A stretch of 20,752 bases of DNA, taken from DATEHG01 sp035279705. Lineage in GTDB: Bacteria > Gemmatimonadota > Gemmatimonadetes > Gemmatimonadales > GWC2-71-9. Within the stretch, counting starts at the first letter, position 1, and every line of letters starts with the position of its first letter. The DNA lies in assembly GCA_035279705.1 (NCBI GenBank), contig DATEHG010000266.1:1-20752 (forward strand), given 5' to 3'. Positions 1 through 6,679 of the stretch are shown here, one piece after another. The notes under the pieces are model-generated. The model saw nothing but the letters and a program-made list of their open reading frames with translations. It did not search any database and was not told the DNA's origin. A program made the translations under genes and the position numbers.

Positions 1-1
1 G

Positions 2-511
2 TCGAAGCGGCTGGTCGAGCACGGCCGGGATGTGGTCATCCTGCTGGATTCGATCACCCGCCTGGCCCGCGCCCACAACGTCGTGGTGCCCCACTCCGGC
101 AAGATCCTCTCCGGCGGTGTGGACGCCAACGCCCTGCAGAAGCCCAAGCGCTTCTTCGGCGCCGCCCGCAACATCGATGGCGGCGGCAGTCTCACCATCA
201 TCGCCACGGCGCTGATCGACACCGGCAGCCGCATGGACGAGGTGATCTTCGAGGAGTTCAAGGGCACCGGCAACATGGAACTGGTGCTGGACCGCCGCCT
301 GGCCGACCGCCGCATCTACCCGGCCATCGACATCCAGCGCACGTCGACCCGCAAGGAAGAGCTCCTCATGGACAAGGACGAGCTCAACCGCGTCTACCTG
401 CTGCGCAACTTCCTGGCGGACATGCCGCCGGTCGAAGCGCTCGAATTCCTCCTGGAGCGGATGAAGCGCACCAAGAACAACAAGGAATTCTTCGCCACGA
501 TGGCGCAATAG
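2..511 (+). CDS. rho: Transcription termination factor Rho, C-terminal part (5' truncated by window edge)
   Basis: This is the last ~169 residues of Rho, the hexameric RNA-dependent ATPase that ends transcription. The frame is open from base 2 to the TAG at 509-511. Visible motifs are the Walker B-like LLDSITRLARAHN, the Q-loop region SGKILSGGVDANAL, PKRFFGAARN, and the R-loop/arginine-finger region EEFKGTGNMELVLDRRLADRR. All match the Rho ATPase core closely. The C-terminus (KNNKEFFATMAQ) is full length for the family. The next gene, ruvX, is on the same strand 108 bp downstream beyond a long inverted repeat. Nothing indicates a defect; the N-terminal RNA-binding part lies outside the window. 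Confidence 0.97.
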   Translation, partial: SKRLVEHGRDVVILLDSITRLARAHNVVVPHSGKILSGGVDANALQKPKRFFGAARNIDGGGSLTIIATALIDTGSRMDEVIFEEFKGTGNMELVLDRRLADRRIYPAIDIQRTSTRKEELLMDKDELNRVYLLRNFLADMPPVEALEFLLERMKRTKNNKEFFATMAQ

Positions 512-517
512 CCCGCC

Positions 518-603
518 GGTGAGAGGTCAGAGGTGAGAGGGACGAACGTGCGCCGTTAGGCCGCGCTGCGCTCGGAAATCCCTCTCACTTCTCACCTCTT
601 ACC
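518..603. repeat. Long imperfect inverted repeat between rho and ruvX
   Basis: Two 25-base arms at 518-542 and 579-603 are complementary at 22 of 25 positions and are separated by a 36-base loop. Each arm is itself built of short GAGAGGT/GAGGTGA units, so the left arm is purine-rich and the right arm pyrimidine-rich. It could fold in RNA as a long hairpin behind rho. No T-tract follows, so it is not a classic intrinsic terminator. A dispersed palindromic (REP/MITE-like) element is the alternative. I found no second copy in the window. Confidence 0.75.
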
Positions 604-619
604 TCTTACCTTCCTTCGC

Positions 620-1063
620 ATGCCCACCCCCGCCACCGGCCGCCTCCTCGCCCTCGACTGGGGCGAACGCCGGATCGGCCTCGCCCGCTCCGACGAAAGC
701 CAGACGCTCGCCTCCCCCATCGAGACCCTGGTCCGCCGCGAAGGCAAGCGGTTTCCGATGCCCCGCTTCCTCGAGCTCGTTGCCGAATACCAGCCGGTCG
801 GACTCGTGGTCGGCCTGCCGCTCGGTCTCGAAGGGGAGGAAACACCGTCGAGCACGGCCGCCCGCGGGCTGGCGGAACTGGTGGCCCGCCGCACTGCCCT
901 TCCCACCGATCTCTGGGATGAACGCCTGTCGACGGCTCGCGCCCTCGGCGCCATCCGCGAACAGGGGGGCTCGACGCAAGGCCGCCGCGAAGATGTGGAT
1001 GCGCTCGCGGCGAGCGTGCTCCTGCAGCACTACCTCGATGCGCGGAAAGGGGGCACGACATGA
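620..1063 (+). CDS. ruvX: Putative pre-16S rRNA nuclease / Holliday junction resolvase-like protein YqgF (RuvX)
   Basis: This 147-aa protein has the RNase H-like YqgF fold, a family implicated in 16S rRNA 5'-end processing. Family motifs are present in order: LALDWGERRIGLA near residue 10 (first acidic residue), VVGLPLGLEGEETPSS near 70, LWDERLSTARA near 97 (conserved Glu), and DVDALAASVLLQ near 124 (last acidic residue). The length is normal for the family. No Shine-Dalgarno sequence precedes the ATG; the upstream bases are pyrimidine-rich and belong partly to the right arm of the inverted repeat. The stop overlaps the mltG start as ATGA, which indicates translational coupling. The ruvX-mltG pairing is common in bacteria. 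Confidence 0.93.
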   Translation: MPTPATGRLLALDWGERRIGLARSDESQTLASPIETLVRREGKRFPMPRFLELVAEYQPVGLVVGLPLGLEGEETPSSTAARGLAELVARRTALPTDLWDERLSTARALGAIREQGGSTQGRREDVDALAASVLLQHYLDARKGGTT

Positions 1064-2046
1064 GGCAGGGGGCGGCCCTGCTGGCGCTGCTGCTCACCGC
1101 CGCCTGCGCCACGGGACCGGTCGAGCGCTTCACCATTCCGCCCGGCGCGTCGCTGACCCGGGTGGCCGATACGCTCTCGGCCCATGGCATCATCGGCTGC
1201 CGCATCTGCTTCAAGGTGACCGCCCGGATCCGAGGCGCCGAGCGGAGCGTTCAGGCCGGAGTCTATGAGCTTCCGCGTGGCGCCGGCACCTGGCGCGCGC
1301 TGACCGCGCTCAAGGAAGGGCACACCCTCGCGATCCATTTCACCGTGCCGGAGGGGCTGACGCTCTGGGATCTGGCCGACCTGGCCCAGTCGGAGCTGGG
1401 CATTCCCACGGACTCCCTGCTCATTGCCGCCACCGATTCCGCCGCGGCGACGAGTCTGCTGCACGAACCTGGCTTCGAAGGATTCCTGCTCCCCGAGACG
1501 TACGACGTTCCCTCGGGGACCCGGGCGCCGGATCTCGTGCGCCTCATGGCCGAGGAGTTCCTCCGCCGCTGGGAACCTGGCTGGACGGCCCGACTCGACA
1601 CGCTCCAACTCACCCGCCGCCAGGTCATGGCACTGGCGGCGATCGTGGAGGGCGAGGCGCGCCACGACGAGGAGCGCCCGGTCATCGCCGGGGTCTACTG
1701 GAACCGGTTCAAGGCGGGCATCGCGCTGCAGGCGGATCCGACGGTGCAGTACGCCATCGAGGCCCGGACCGGGGAACGGAAGCCGCGGCTGTTCTTCAAG
1801 GACCTCGATATCCAGTCACCCTACAACACCTATCTCCACCCCGGCCTGCCGCCCGGGCCGATCAACAGTCCGGGGCTCGCCAGCATTCGTGCGGCGCTCT
1901 ACCCGGAGGCGGTGCCGTATCTCTATTTCGTCGCCATTCCCGATGGCCACCATCTCTTCAGCCGCACCCTTGCGGAGCACGAGAAGGCCATTGCGACCGC
2001 CCGCCGTCTGCGCAAGGCACAGGAAGATTCCCTGAAGCGACGCTGA
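1060..2046 (+). CDS. mltG: Endolytic murein transglycosylase MltG (YceG-like)
   Basis: This 328-aa protein matches the MltG/YceG family, which cleaves nascent peptidoglycan strands at the cytoplasmic membrane. The catalytic-domain signature ALAAIVEGEARHDEERPVIAGVYWNR holds the presumed catalytic Glu at about residue 197. Further family blocks follow: LQADPTVQYAI, SPYNTYLHPGLPPGPINSPGLASI and a C-terminal YLYFVA...HHLFSRTLAEHEKA. A LysM-like region precedes the catalytic part. The N-terminus, MRQGAALLALLLTAACATG, looks like a short lipoprotein signal with Cys16 rather than the single transmembrane anchor of E. coli MltG. The Thr at the -3 position is a weak lipobox match, so a plain membrane anchor remains possible. 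The start overlaps the ruvX stop, with AAGGGGG upstream. Confidence 0.95.
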   Translation: MRQGAALLALLLTAACATGPVERFTIPPGASLTRVADTLSAHGIIGCRICFKVTARIRGAERSVQAGVYELPRGAGTWRALTALKEGHTLAIHFTVPEGLTLWDLADLAQSELGIPTDSLLIAATDSAAATSLLHEPGFEGFLLPETYDVPSGTRAPDLVRLMAEEFLRRWEPGWTARLDTLQLTRRQVMALAAIVEGEARHDEERPVIAGVYWNRFKAGIALQADPTVQYAIEARTGERKPRLFFKDLDIQSPYNTYLHPGLPPGPINSPGLASIRAALYPEAVPYLYFVAIPDGHHLFSRTLAEHEKAIATARRLRKAQEDSLKRR

Positions 2047-2055
2047 CACTCCCGC

Positions 2056-2673
2056 TCAAGCGAACGCTTCGGCGTACCGCCGTGCGGCTGCAGTCACATC
2101 CGCAGCGCCAAGAATCCCGGAAACGACCGCCACGCCAGTCCCCCCTGCCGCCAGCACGAGCCTCACGTCTTCGGGACGCACACCGCCGATCGCCACCCTC
2201 GGCCGGGGACCCGCCAGCGTCGCGACTGCCCGGAAGCCCGACTCGCCCAGCGCCGCCCCCGCATCGGACTTGGTTCCCGTTTCGCGCCACGGGCCGATTC
2301 CCCAGTAATCCGCCGCTGCGCCCCGCTCCGCTTCCGCAGCACTGCCGACGGAAGCTCCGATGACGTGACCGGGCCCCAGCACGAGTCGGGCAAGTCGCGG
2401 CGCCATGTCCGCGGGACCAAGATGCACACCGACGCCTGCGGCGGCCGCCACATCGGGCCGGTCGTTGACCAGGACCGGCACCGGCAACGAGTCACGGAGT
2501 TTCCGCGCCAGCTCGGCCAGTCGGCGCGCGCCAATCTCTTTGAGGCGGAGCTGCACCGCCGTCACCCCCCCGTCGACCGCCGCGCGGGCTACCGAGACCG
2601 GGTCCCGCCCCTGCATCAGGCGATCGTCAGTCACCAGCACGAGGCGAAGGGCCTGGGTTAGATTGTCGGGCAT
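2056..2673 (-). CDS. thiE: Thiamine-phosphate synthase (ThiE/TenI family)
   Basis: This 205-aa TIM-barrel protein would join HMP-pyrophosphate and thiazole phosphate to give thiamine phosphate in the cytoplasm. Family motifs are LVLVTDDRL near the start, VQLRLKE (pyrophosphate and Mg contacts), PVLVNDRPDVAAAAGVGVHLG, the phosphate loop YWGIGPWRETGTKSDAGAALG, and VAIGGVRPEDV. The usual S-x-H block reads GASVGS here. TenI (thiazole tautomerase) shares the fold, so ThiE is favoured but not certain. ATG at 2673 was chosen because MPDNLTQALRLVLVTD gives a normal family N-terminus and GGAG lies 11 bases upstream. The open frame extends further upstream into aroH but lacks family homology there. The gene ends 9 bp from mltG, convergent. 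Confidence 0.88.
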   Translation of the reverse strand: MPDNLTQALRLVLVTDDRLMQGRDPVSVARAAVDGGVTAVQLRLKEIGARRLAELARKLRDSLPVPVLVNDRPDVAAAAGVGVHLGPADMAPRLARLVLGPGHVIGASVGSAAEAERGAAADYWGIGPWRETGTKSDAGAALGESGFRAVATLAGPRPRVAIGGVRPEDVRLVLAAGGTGVAVVSGILGAADVTAAARRYAEAFA

Positions 2674-3052
2674 GGCCTCCGAATCTCCGATCCGGGTGCA
2701 GGGTTTCCGCGGCGCGACCACGGTGGAGCACGATACCGCCGAGGACATCCTCGATGCTACGGAGGAGCTGCTGCACGCCCTGGTGGATGCCAACGGGATC
2801 GGGCCGGATGATATCGTGTCCGCCATTTTCACGGTGACCACCGACCTGGTGGCCACCTTCCCCGCCCGCGCCTCGCGCCGCATGGGGTGGGACGGGGTGG
2901 CCATCCTCCACACCACCGAGATTCCGGTGCCCGGCTCCCTGCCCCGGTGCATCCGGGTACTGGTCCACGCCTACAGCGCCCGCCCGCGGGACCAGGTGCG
3001 CCACGCCTACCTGCGGGCCGCAACCGTCCTCCGGCCCGACCGCTCGCGGTGA
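2672..3052 (+). CDS. aroH: Chorismate mutase, monofunctional AroH type
   Basis: This 126-aa protein is the size of Bacillus subtilis AroH (127 aa), the trimeric enzyme that turns chorismate into prephenate for Phe/Tyr synthesis. The N-terminal signature GFRGATTVEHDTAEDIL holds the active-site Arg. TTEIPVPGSLPRCIRVLVH carries the expected Glu and Arg, and HAYLRAATVLRPD holds the C-terminal Tyr. The ATG at 2672 shares two bases with the thiE start codon on the other strand. A GTG at 2696 (giving MQGFRGATTVE) would match the AroH family start more closely. Neither has a convincing Shine-Dalgarno sequence, so the start is uncertain. The stop overlaps the next gene as GTGA. Confidence 0.93.
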   Translation: MASESPIRVQGFRGATTVEHDTAEDILDATEELLHALVDANGIGPDDIVSAIFTVTTDLVATFPARASRRMGWDGVAILHTTEIPVPGSLPRCIRVLVHAYSARPRDQVRHAYLRAATVLRPDRSR

Positions 3053-4209
3053 CCGCCTCGGTGCGGGTGAGCGCCCGGGGCGCCGCCCGCTGGGTCCAGG
3101 GCCATCCCTGGATCTATCGGAGTGACGTCGTGGACGGTCCCGAACACCCGGGCCTGGTTCGCGTCGTCGACTCGCGGCACCGGCTGCTGGGCCAGGCCCT
3201 CTATTCCCCCCGCTCCGAAATCCGGCTCCGTCTCCTCGAGAAGAATGAGGTGCCGGTGGACGCGTCCTGGTGGAACCGCCAGGTATCCGCGGCCGTGGAC
3301 CGCCGCCGCCGGGCCGTGATCGATGCCACCGCCTACCGGCTGATCCATGGTGAAGGCGACGGACTTCCGTCGCTCGTCGTCGACCGCTACGACCGCTGGC
3401 TCGTGGTACAACTCCTGTCGGCGGGGCTGGAGACGATGCGTCCCCTGATCCTGGGAGCCCTCGTCGAGCAGTGCCGGCCGGAGGGAATCCTGCTGCGGAA
3501 CGACGTGGCCGTGCGCCGCCACGAAGGGCTCCCCGAGTCGGTCGAACTGGTGCACGGCACCGTGCCGGATACGATCGAAATGTGGGAGGGCAAGGTCCGG
3601 ATGCTGGCGGCGCCGCGAACCGGCCAGAAGACCGGCGCGTTCCTCGACCAGCGGCCCAATCGCTTCGTGGCGGGAGAACTGGCGCGGGGAGGAGAGGCTC
3701 TCGACTGTTTCAGTTATCACGGCAGCTTTGCCCTGCACCTCGCCCGCGGAGCCGCCCGGGTCACCGCCGTGGACAGCAGCGCCGAGGCGCTGGCGCGCGC
3801 CGCGGACAACGCGGCCCTGAACCAGTTGGAGAATATCGAGTGGCTGGAGGGAGACGCCTTCGAGGTCCTGCGCCAATTCGAACGGACCGGCAGGCGGTTC
3901 GCCACTGTGGTCCTGGATCCCCCGGCATTCGCCAAGAACAAGAGTGCCTTGCCGGAAGCGATCCGCGGTTACAAGGAGATCAACCTGAGGGCCATGCGCC
4001 TGCTGGAACCGGGCGGCGCGCTGCTCACCGCTTCCTGCAGCTTCCACCTCCGGCGTCCAGAGTTCCTCGCCATGCTGTCGGCCGCGGCGGCCGATAGCGG
4101 CCGCCGCCTGCGGCTCGAGCAGTTGCTGGGCCAGGGGCCCGATCATCCGGAGATAATGACGATCCCCGAGACCGGCTACCTCAAGGGCGCGGTGCTCCGG
4201 GCGGATTGA
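3049..4209 (+). CDS. rlmI: Class I SAM-dependent rRNA methyltransferase, RlmI-like (23S rRNA m5C family)
   Basis: This 386-aa protein has the layout of RlmI/YccW (396 aa in E. coli), which methylates a 23S rRNA cytosine. An N-terminal PUA-like segment (RGAARWVQGHPWIYRSDV) comes first. A central domain follows with the hallmark RTGQKTGAFLDQRPNR. The SAM-binding Rossmann core reads ALDCFSYHGSFALHLARGAARVTAVDSS, followed by the motif IV loop VVLDPPAFAKNKSAL. Finally comes LLTASCSFHLRRPEFLAML with a conserved Cys. The start is GTG at 3049, overlapping the aroH stop, because the PUA homology begins immediately after it. The frame is open further upstream within aroH but is non-homologous there. 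The end overlaps the convergent hydrolase gene by 29 bp. The exact target base is not provable from sequence. Confidence 0.92.
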   Translation: MTASVRVSARGAARWVQGHPWIYRSDVVDGPEHPGLVRVVDSRHRLLGQALYSPRSEIRLRLLEKNEVPVDASWWNRQVSAAVDRRRRAVIDATAYRLIHGEGDGLPSLVVDRYDRWLVVQLLSAGLETMRPLILGALVEQCRPEGILLRNDVAVRRHEGLPESVELVHGTVPDTIEMWEGKVRMLAAPRTGQKTGAFLDQRPNRFVAGELARGGEALDCFSYHGSFALHLARGAARVTAVDSSAEALARAADNAALNQLENIEWLEGDAFEVLRQFERTGRRFATVVLDPPAFAKNKSALPEAIRGYKEINLRAMRLLEPGGALLTASCSFHLRRPEFLAMLSAAAADSGRRLRLEQLLGQGPDHPEIMTIPETGYLKGAVLRAD

Positions 4210-5518
4210 TCCAGCCGGCAATGTCGCTGATGACCTGCTCGTCCACATGCCCCGGACGCGCATACTCGGCGGGCGTACTGGGCCCGGTACCCGCGATGAA
4301 CAGATGGTTGAGTGCCGGATACTGCCTGATGGTTACGCCCTTCCGCCCCGCAATCTGCTGCCACCGCGCCAGGTCCGCCTGCGTCACCTGGTAGTCTCTC
4401 CCGCCCTGCAGGATCAGCAATGGCGTGGACTGTGACCGCGCCACCGCCACCGGGTCATAGTTCCGGAGATCGAGCCAGTAGTTGGGCGGGGCGCCGATCA
4501 GGATCACCTTCTTGCTGCTGTCCGCCGTGCCGAGCGCCTTGATCTGCTGCGCCTGGGTCCGGAGCATTTCGCGCTGTGCCGCCCCTGACTTGTCGTCCCC
4601 TCCATCCTGCGATGCCAGATAGTCCAGCTGCTCGATCACCATGTCTTCCAGGTGACGGGTGCTGCCCGCCAACGCGATGGCGCCGGCCAGCCGCTGGTCC
4701 CCGGCCACGATTCTCGGAACCAGATATCCGCCGAGGCTGTGACCGGCCACATAGATCCGGGCCGGATCGATGCGATCAAGGTGCCGCGCGCTGTCCGCCG
4801 CTGCCAGCGCATCCGCGATCGTTTCCTCTTCAACCGTGAACCCCGCCATCAGTTCCGTCGCGATCCGCTGGCCGTAGGCCAGGGTGCGCTTCTCGTACCG
4901 CAGCACGGCGACTCCGCGTTCTGCCAGCCCGTACGCCAGGTCCTTGAAGGGCGTGTTCGGTCCGATCGTTTCGTCGCGATCGTGAGGGCCGCTGCCGTGC
5001 ACCAGGATGACCAGCGGGAAGCGCCCGCCCCCCTTGGGCAGGGTGAGCGTCCCCTTGAGCGGCCACCCCCGCGCTCCCACGGTCACTTCCCGCTCGGACA
5101 GCCCCTCGGGCAACGGACCGGCAGCAGCGGGTGGAGGTGCAGCGGGCAGGAAGTAGAGACCGCTCACCCGGCGGGCCGAATCGATCACCACCTTGATGTC
5201 GAGGGCACTGGTGGCAAAGGTCGTGCTGACCAGGGCCACCTCGTAGCCGCCGGCATGGGACAGGCGAATCGCCCCGCGCCTCTGGTACGCGCCGACCTGG
5301 GTGGTCAGCGACTGCCAGATCTCGCGCAGCTTCGGTTCCGGAACGGCGGCCAGCATTGTCCCGTCCATCATGGCGGCCGCATCGGCGAACGCCTCACGGG
5401 CCATGAGGTCCACGAAGTGGCCCGCGGTCGAGTCTGCGGCAGGAGTCTGGGCGGTAGCCGACGAGGCGAGGGTCATGATTCCACCAGCCGCGAGGAGAAG
5501 TCTGCGGACAGAATTCAT
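4181..5518 (-). CDS. Secreted DUF3887-alpha/beta hydrolase (serine aminopeptidase/esterase-like)
   Basis: This 445-aa protein starts with a Sec signal peptide (MNSVRRLLLAAGGIMTLASSATAQ, probable cleavage after ATAQ or nearby). A DUF3887-type domain follows at about residues 30-120 (FVDLMAREAFADAAAMMDG). An alpha/beta hydrolase domain then spans to the end. The oxyanion region reads VILVHGSGPHDRDE, the nucleophile elbow is GHSLGGY with Ser261, the acid is in ILQGGRDYQVT and the His in ALNHLFI. The catalytic triad is therefore intact. It is presumably periplasmic; the substrate is unknown, and esterase or peptidase activity are both possible. Its ATG overlaps the stop of the SdpI-like gene (ATGA), so it is the third gene of that operon. 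Confidence 0.9.
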   Translation of the reverse strand: MNSVRRLLLAAGGIMTLASSATAQTPAADSTAGHFVDLMAREAFADAAAMMDGTMLAAVPEPKLREIWQSLTTQVGAYQRRGAIRLSHAGGYEVALVSTTFATSALDIKVVIDSARRVSGLYFLPAAPPPAAAGPLPEGLSEREVTVGARGWPLKGTLTLPKGGGRFPLVILVHGSGPHDRDETIGPNTPFKDLAYGLAERGVAVLRYEKRTLAYGQRIATELMAGFTVEEETIADALAAADSARHLDRIDPARIYVAGHSLGGYLVPRIVAGDQRLAGAIALAGSTRHLEDMVIEQLDYLASQDGGDDKSGAAQREMLRTQAQQIKALGTADSSKKVILIGAPPNYWLDLRNYDPVAVARSQSTPLLILQGGRDYQVTQADLARWQQIAGRKGVTIRQYPALNHLFIAGTGPSTPAEYARPGHVDEQVISDIAGWINPPGAPRP

Positions 5519-6171
5519 TTGGCGCTCCCCGGCTCCTGCACGACGGACCGGCGCCAGAGCAGCCAGGAATAGACGACGGGCACCAGGACACAGCAGCCGA
5601 CGAGGGCCACGATCAGCACGAATCCGATGCCCCGGGCCACGAATCCACCCGCCACGAGGAGCAGCCCCGCCAGCACCATCATTCCTCCGCCGAGGCGGTG
5701 GGTCCGCCGCCAGACTTCATCGCTGCTCAGTGTCCAGGGAGTCCGGATGCCCATGAACCAGTTGGGCTGGAGCCGGGGCAGGAGGTTGCCGATGAGCACG
5801 AGCAGGCCGCCAACCACCATCGGGATCACTCGCGCGACGGGAAGTCCCCACCCGAGGCCTTCGCCGATGACCAGGAGGTGAATGACGAGGAAGAAGCAGA
5901 GGACCAGGTTGATCACCCGCCAGTAGGTACGGCCATGCAACTGCCAGCTTTCGCGGCGGGGATCGATCAAGGGAGCCGCCAGCATGACACCGGCCAGCAC
6001 GATGGTCGCGACGGGCACGATCAGTACCGCCACCAGTGGAGTGGACCACCCGTCGGCCTGTCCCTCGATGCCCCAGTGCGTGGCCACCTGGGGAGGCAGC
6101 CGGGGATAGGCCCAGATCGACAGTGCCACCGCGAGACCGAACGCGATGAACGAGGGCCAGAGCCTACGCAT
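5515..6171 (-). CDS. SdpI-like integral membrane protein (DUF1648/SdpI family)
   Basis: This 218-aa membrane protein has about six hydrophobic segments. The N-terminal part (YPRLPPQVATHWGIEGQADGW) is the DUF1648 signature. The second half carries the SdpI signature, GNLLPRLQPNWFMGIRTPWTLSSDEVWRRTHRLGG. In B. subtilis, SdpI protects against the SDP cannibalism toxin and sequesters the repressor SdpR at the membrane. Outside Firmicutes the family is common and the role is usually unknown. The ATG at 6171 lies 5 codons before the end of the upstream regulator gene (8-bp overlap), so the two are coupled. No SDP toxin-like gene is visible nearby, so immunity should not be assumed. Confidence 0.9.
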   Translation of the reverse strand: MRRLWPSFIAFGLAVALSIWAYPRLPPQVATHWGIEGQADGWSTPLVAVLIVPVATIVLAGVMLAAPLIDPRRESWQLHGRTYWRVINLVLCFFLVIHLLVIGEGLGWGLPVARVIPMVVGGLLVLIGNLLPRLQPNWFMGIRTPWTLSSDEVWRRTHRLGGGMMVLAGLLLVAGGFVARGIGFVLIVALVGCCVLVPVVYSWLLWRRSVVQEPGSAK

Positions 6172-6448
6172 TGGAACTCTCCTGCCTGGTGGGAGGACCG
6201 AAAAGATCGAGCAGATGCTGCAGGGTATCCTGGAATACGGTCGTATTGAGCGAATAGCGGATGTGCTGGCCATCCCGCCGCGCGATGACAAGTTCCGCTT
6301 CTTTGAGCACGTTGAGATGGTGCGACACCGAGGCCCACGCCATCGGAAAACGGGACGCGATTTCACCGGCGGGCAATTCGGACTCCCTGAGGAGAGCCAG
6401 AATCTGCCGCCGGGTCGGGTCCGCCAGCGCTCGAAATGCACTGTCCAT
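6164..6448 (-). CDS. ArsR-family transcriptional regulator (SdpR-like)
   Basis: This 94-aa winged-helix repressor starts MDSAFRALADPTRRQILALL, the standard ArsR N-terminus. The recognition helix region is AWASVSHHLNVLKEAELV and the wing is ARRDGQHIRYSLN. It lacks the CxC metal-binding motif of ArsR/SmtB sensors. Its size and its pairing with a downstream SdpI gene match the SdpR branch, so autoregulation with SdpI as the sensing partner is the likely scheme (inference). It is the first gene of a three-gene operon. A 20-bp AT-rich dyad lies 8 bases upstream of its ATG. No Shine-Dalgarno sequence is visible, so the transcript may be leaderless. Confidence 0.92.
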   Translation of the reverse strand: MDSAFRALADPTRRQILALLRESELPAGEIASRFPMAWASVSHHLNVLKEAELVIARRDGQHIRYSLNTTVFQDTLQHLLDLFGPPTRQESSNA

Positions 6449-6456
6449 GATTAATT

Positions 6457-6476
6457 AGATAATGGTATTAATATCT
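6457..6476 (-). promoter_or_regulatory. Probable operator of the ArsR/SdpR-like regulator
   Basis: The 20-base segment AGATAATGGTATTAATATCT has perfect outer 5-base arms (AGATA/TATCT) plus extra symmetric T/A pairs inside. It also contains the 8-base palindrome TATTAATA. It lies 8 bases upstream of the regulator's ATG in a sharply AT-rich patch within GC-rich DNA. Size, symmetry and position fit an ArsR-family operator overlapping the operon promoter. No separate -35/-10 pair could be assigned with confidence. Confidence 0.6.
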
Positions 6477-6505
6477 CCGCGCAAGTTCTGCCGGTAGTTG
6501 GCCTT

Positions 6506-6525
6506 CAACCTGTTGTGGCAATAGG
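6506..6525. promoter_or_regulatory. CAACCTGTTG dyad, possible regulator site
   Basis: CAACCTGTTG (6506-6515) is a small dyad. It overlaps a larger near-palindrome, CCTGTTGTGGCAATAGG (6509-6525). The same 10-mer recurs at 20225-20234 upstream of the polysaccharide export gene. It lies between the divergent ArsR-like gene and the 293-aa unknown gene, so it could serve either. A function is inferred only from symmetry and recurrence. Confidence 0.35.
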
Positions 6526-6597
6526 GGTTGGGGCCGAGGGTTCGAGTACTTACTCGTTGACTTCTCGACCTCTCGTACCCACTTTATGCTACTGACA

Positions 6598-6615
6598 GGC
6601 CGGCGCTCGCCGGCC
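6598..6615 (+). other. GC-rich hairpin in the leader of the 293-aa gene
   Basis: GGCCGGCG and CGCCGGCC face each other across a 2-base CT gap, a perfect 8-bp inverted repeat about 65 bases before the start codon. In RNA it would form a 7-bp stem with a 4-base loop. No T-tract follows. It may be part of a structured 5' leader together with the second hairpin at 6660-6678. Confidence 0.5.
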
Positions 6616-6659
6616 AACCCACGCTGACCATTCCGATTCCCCGAGGGCGCTGTAAGGCA

Positions 6660-6678
6660 GGCGCCTGGTGGAGGCGCC
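6660..6678 (+). promoter_or_regulatory. Hairpin that encloses the ribosome binding site of the 293-aa gene
   Basis: GGCGCCT (6660-6666) pairs perfectly with AGGCGCC (6672-6678) around the 5-base loop GGTGG. The Shine-Dalgarno sequence GGAGG (6670-6674) starts in the loop and runs into the 3' arm, and the ATG follows at 6680. The folded form should therefore limit ribosome access. The pairing is read directly from the sequence; regulation by it is inference. Confidence 0.55.
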
Positions 6679-6679
6679 G

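Noticed and set aside
4652..5572. Long + strand open frame (306 codons) opposite the hydrolase gene
   Set aside because: It lies antisense to a gene with an intact signal peptide and catalytic triad. Its product is compositionally random (Arg/Gly/His/Gln-rich) with no recognisable motif, which is typical of GC-rich shadow frames.
6557..6590. TTGACT and TATGCT as a sigma70 promoter for the 293-aa gene
   Set aside because: The hexamers are good individually, but their spacing is 22 bases, outside the usual 16-19. I therefore did not annotate a promoter.
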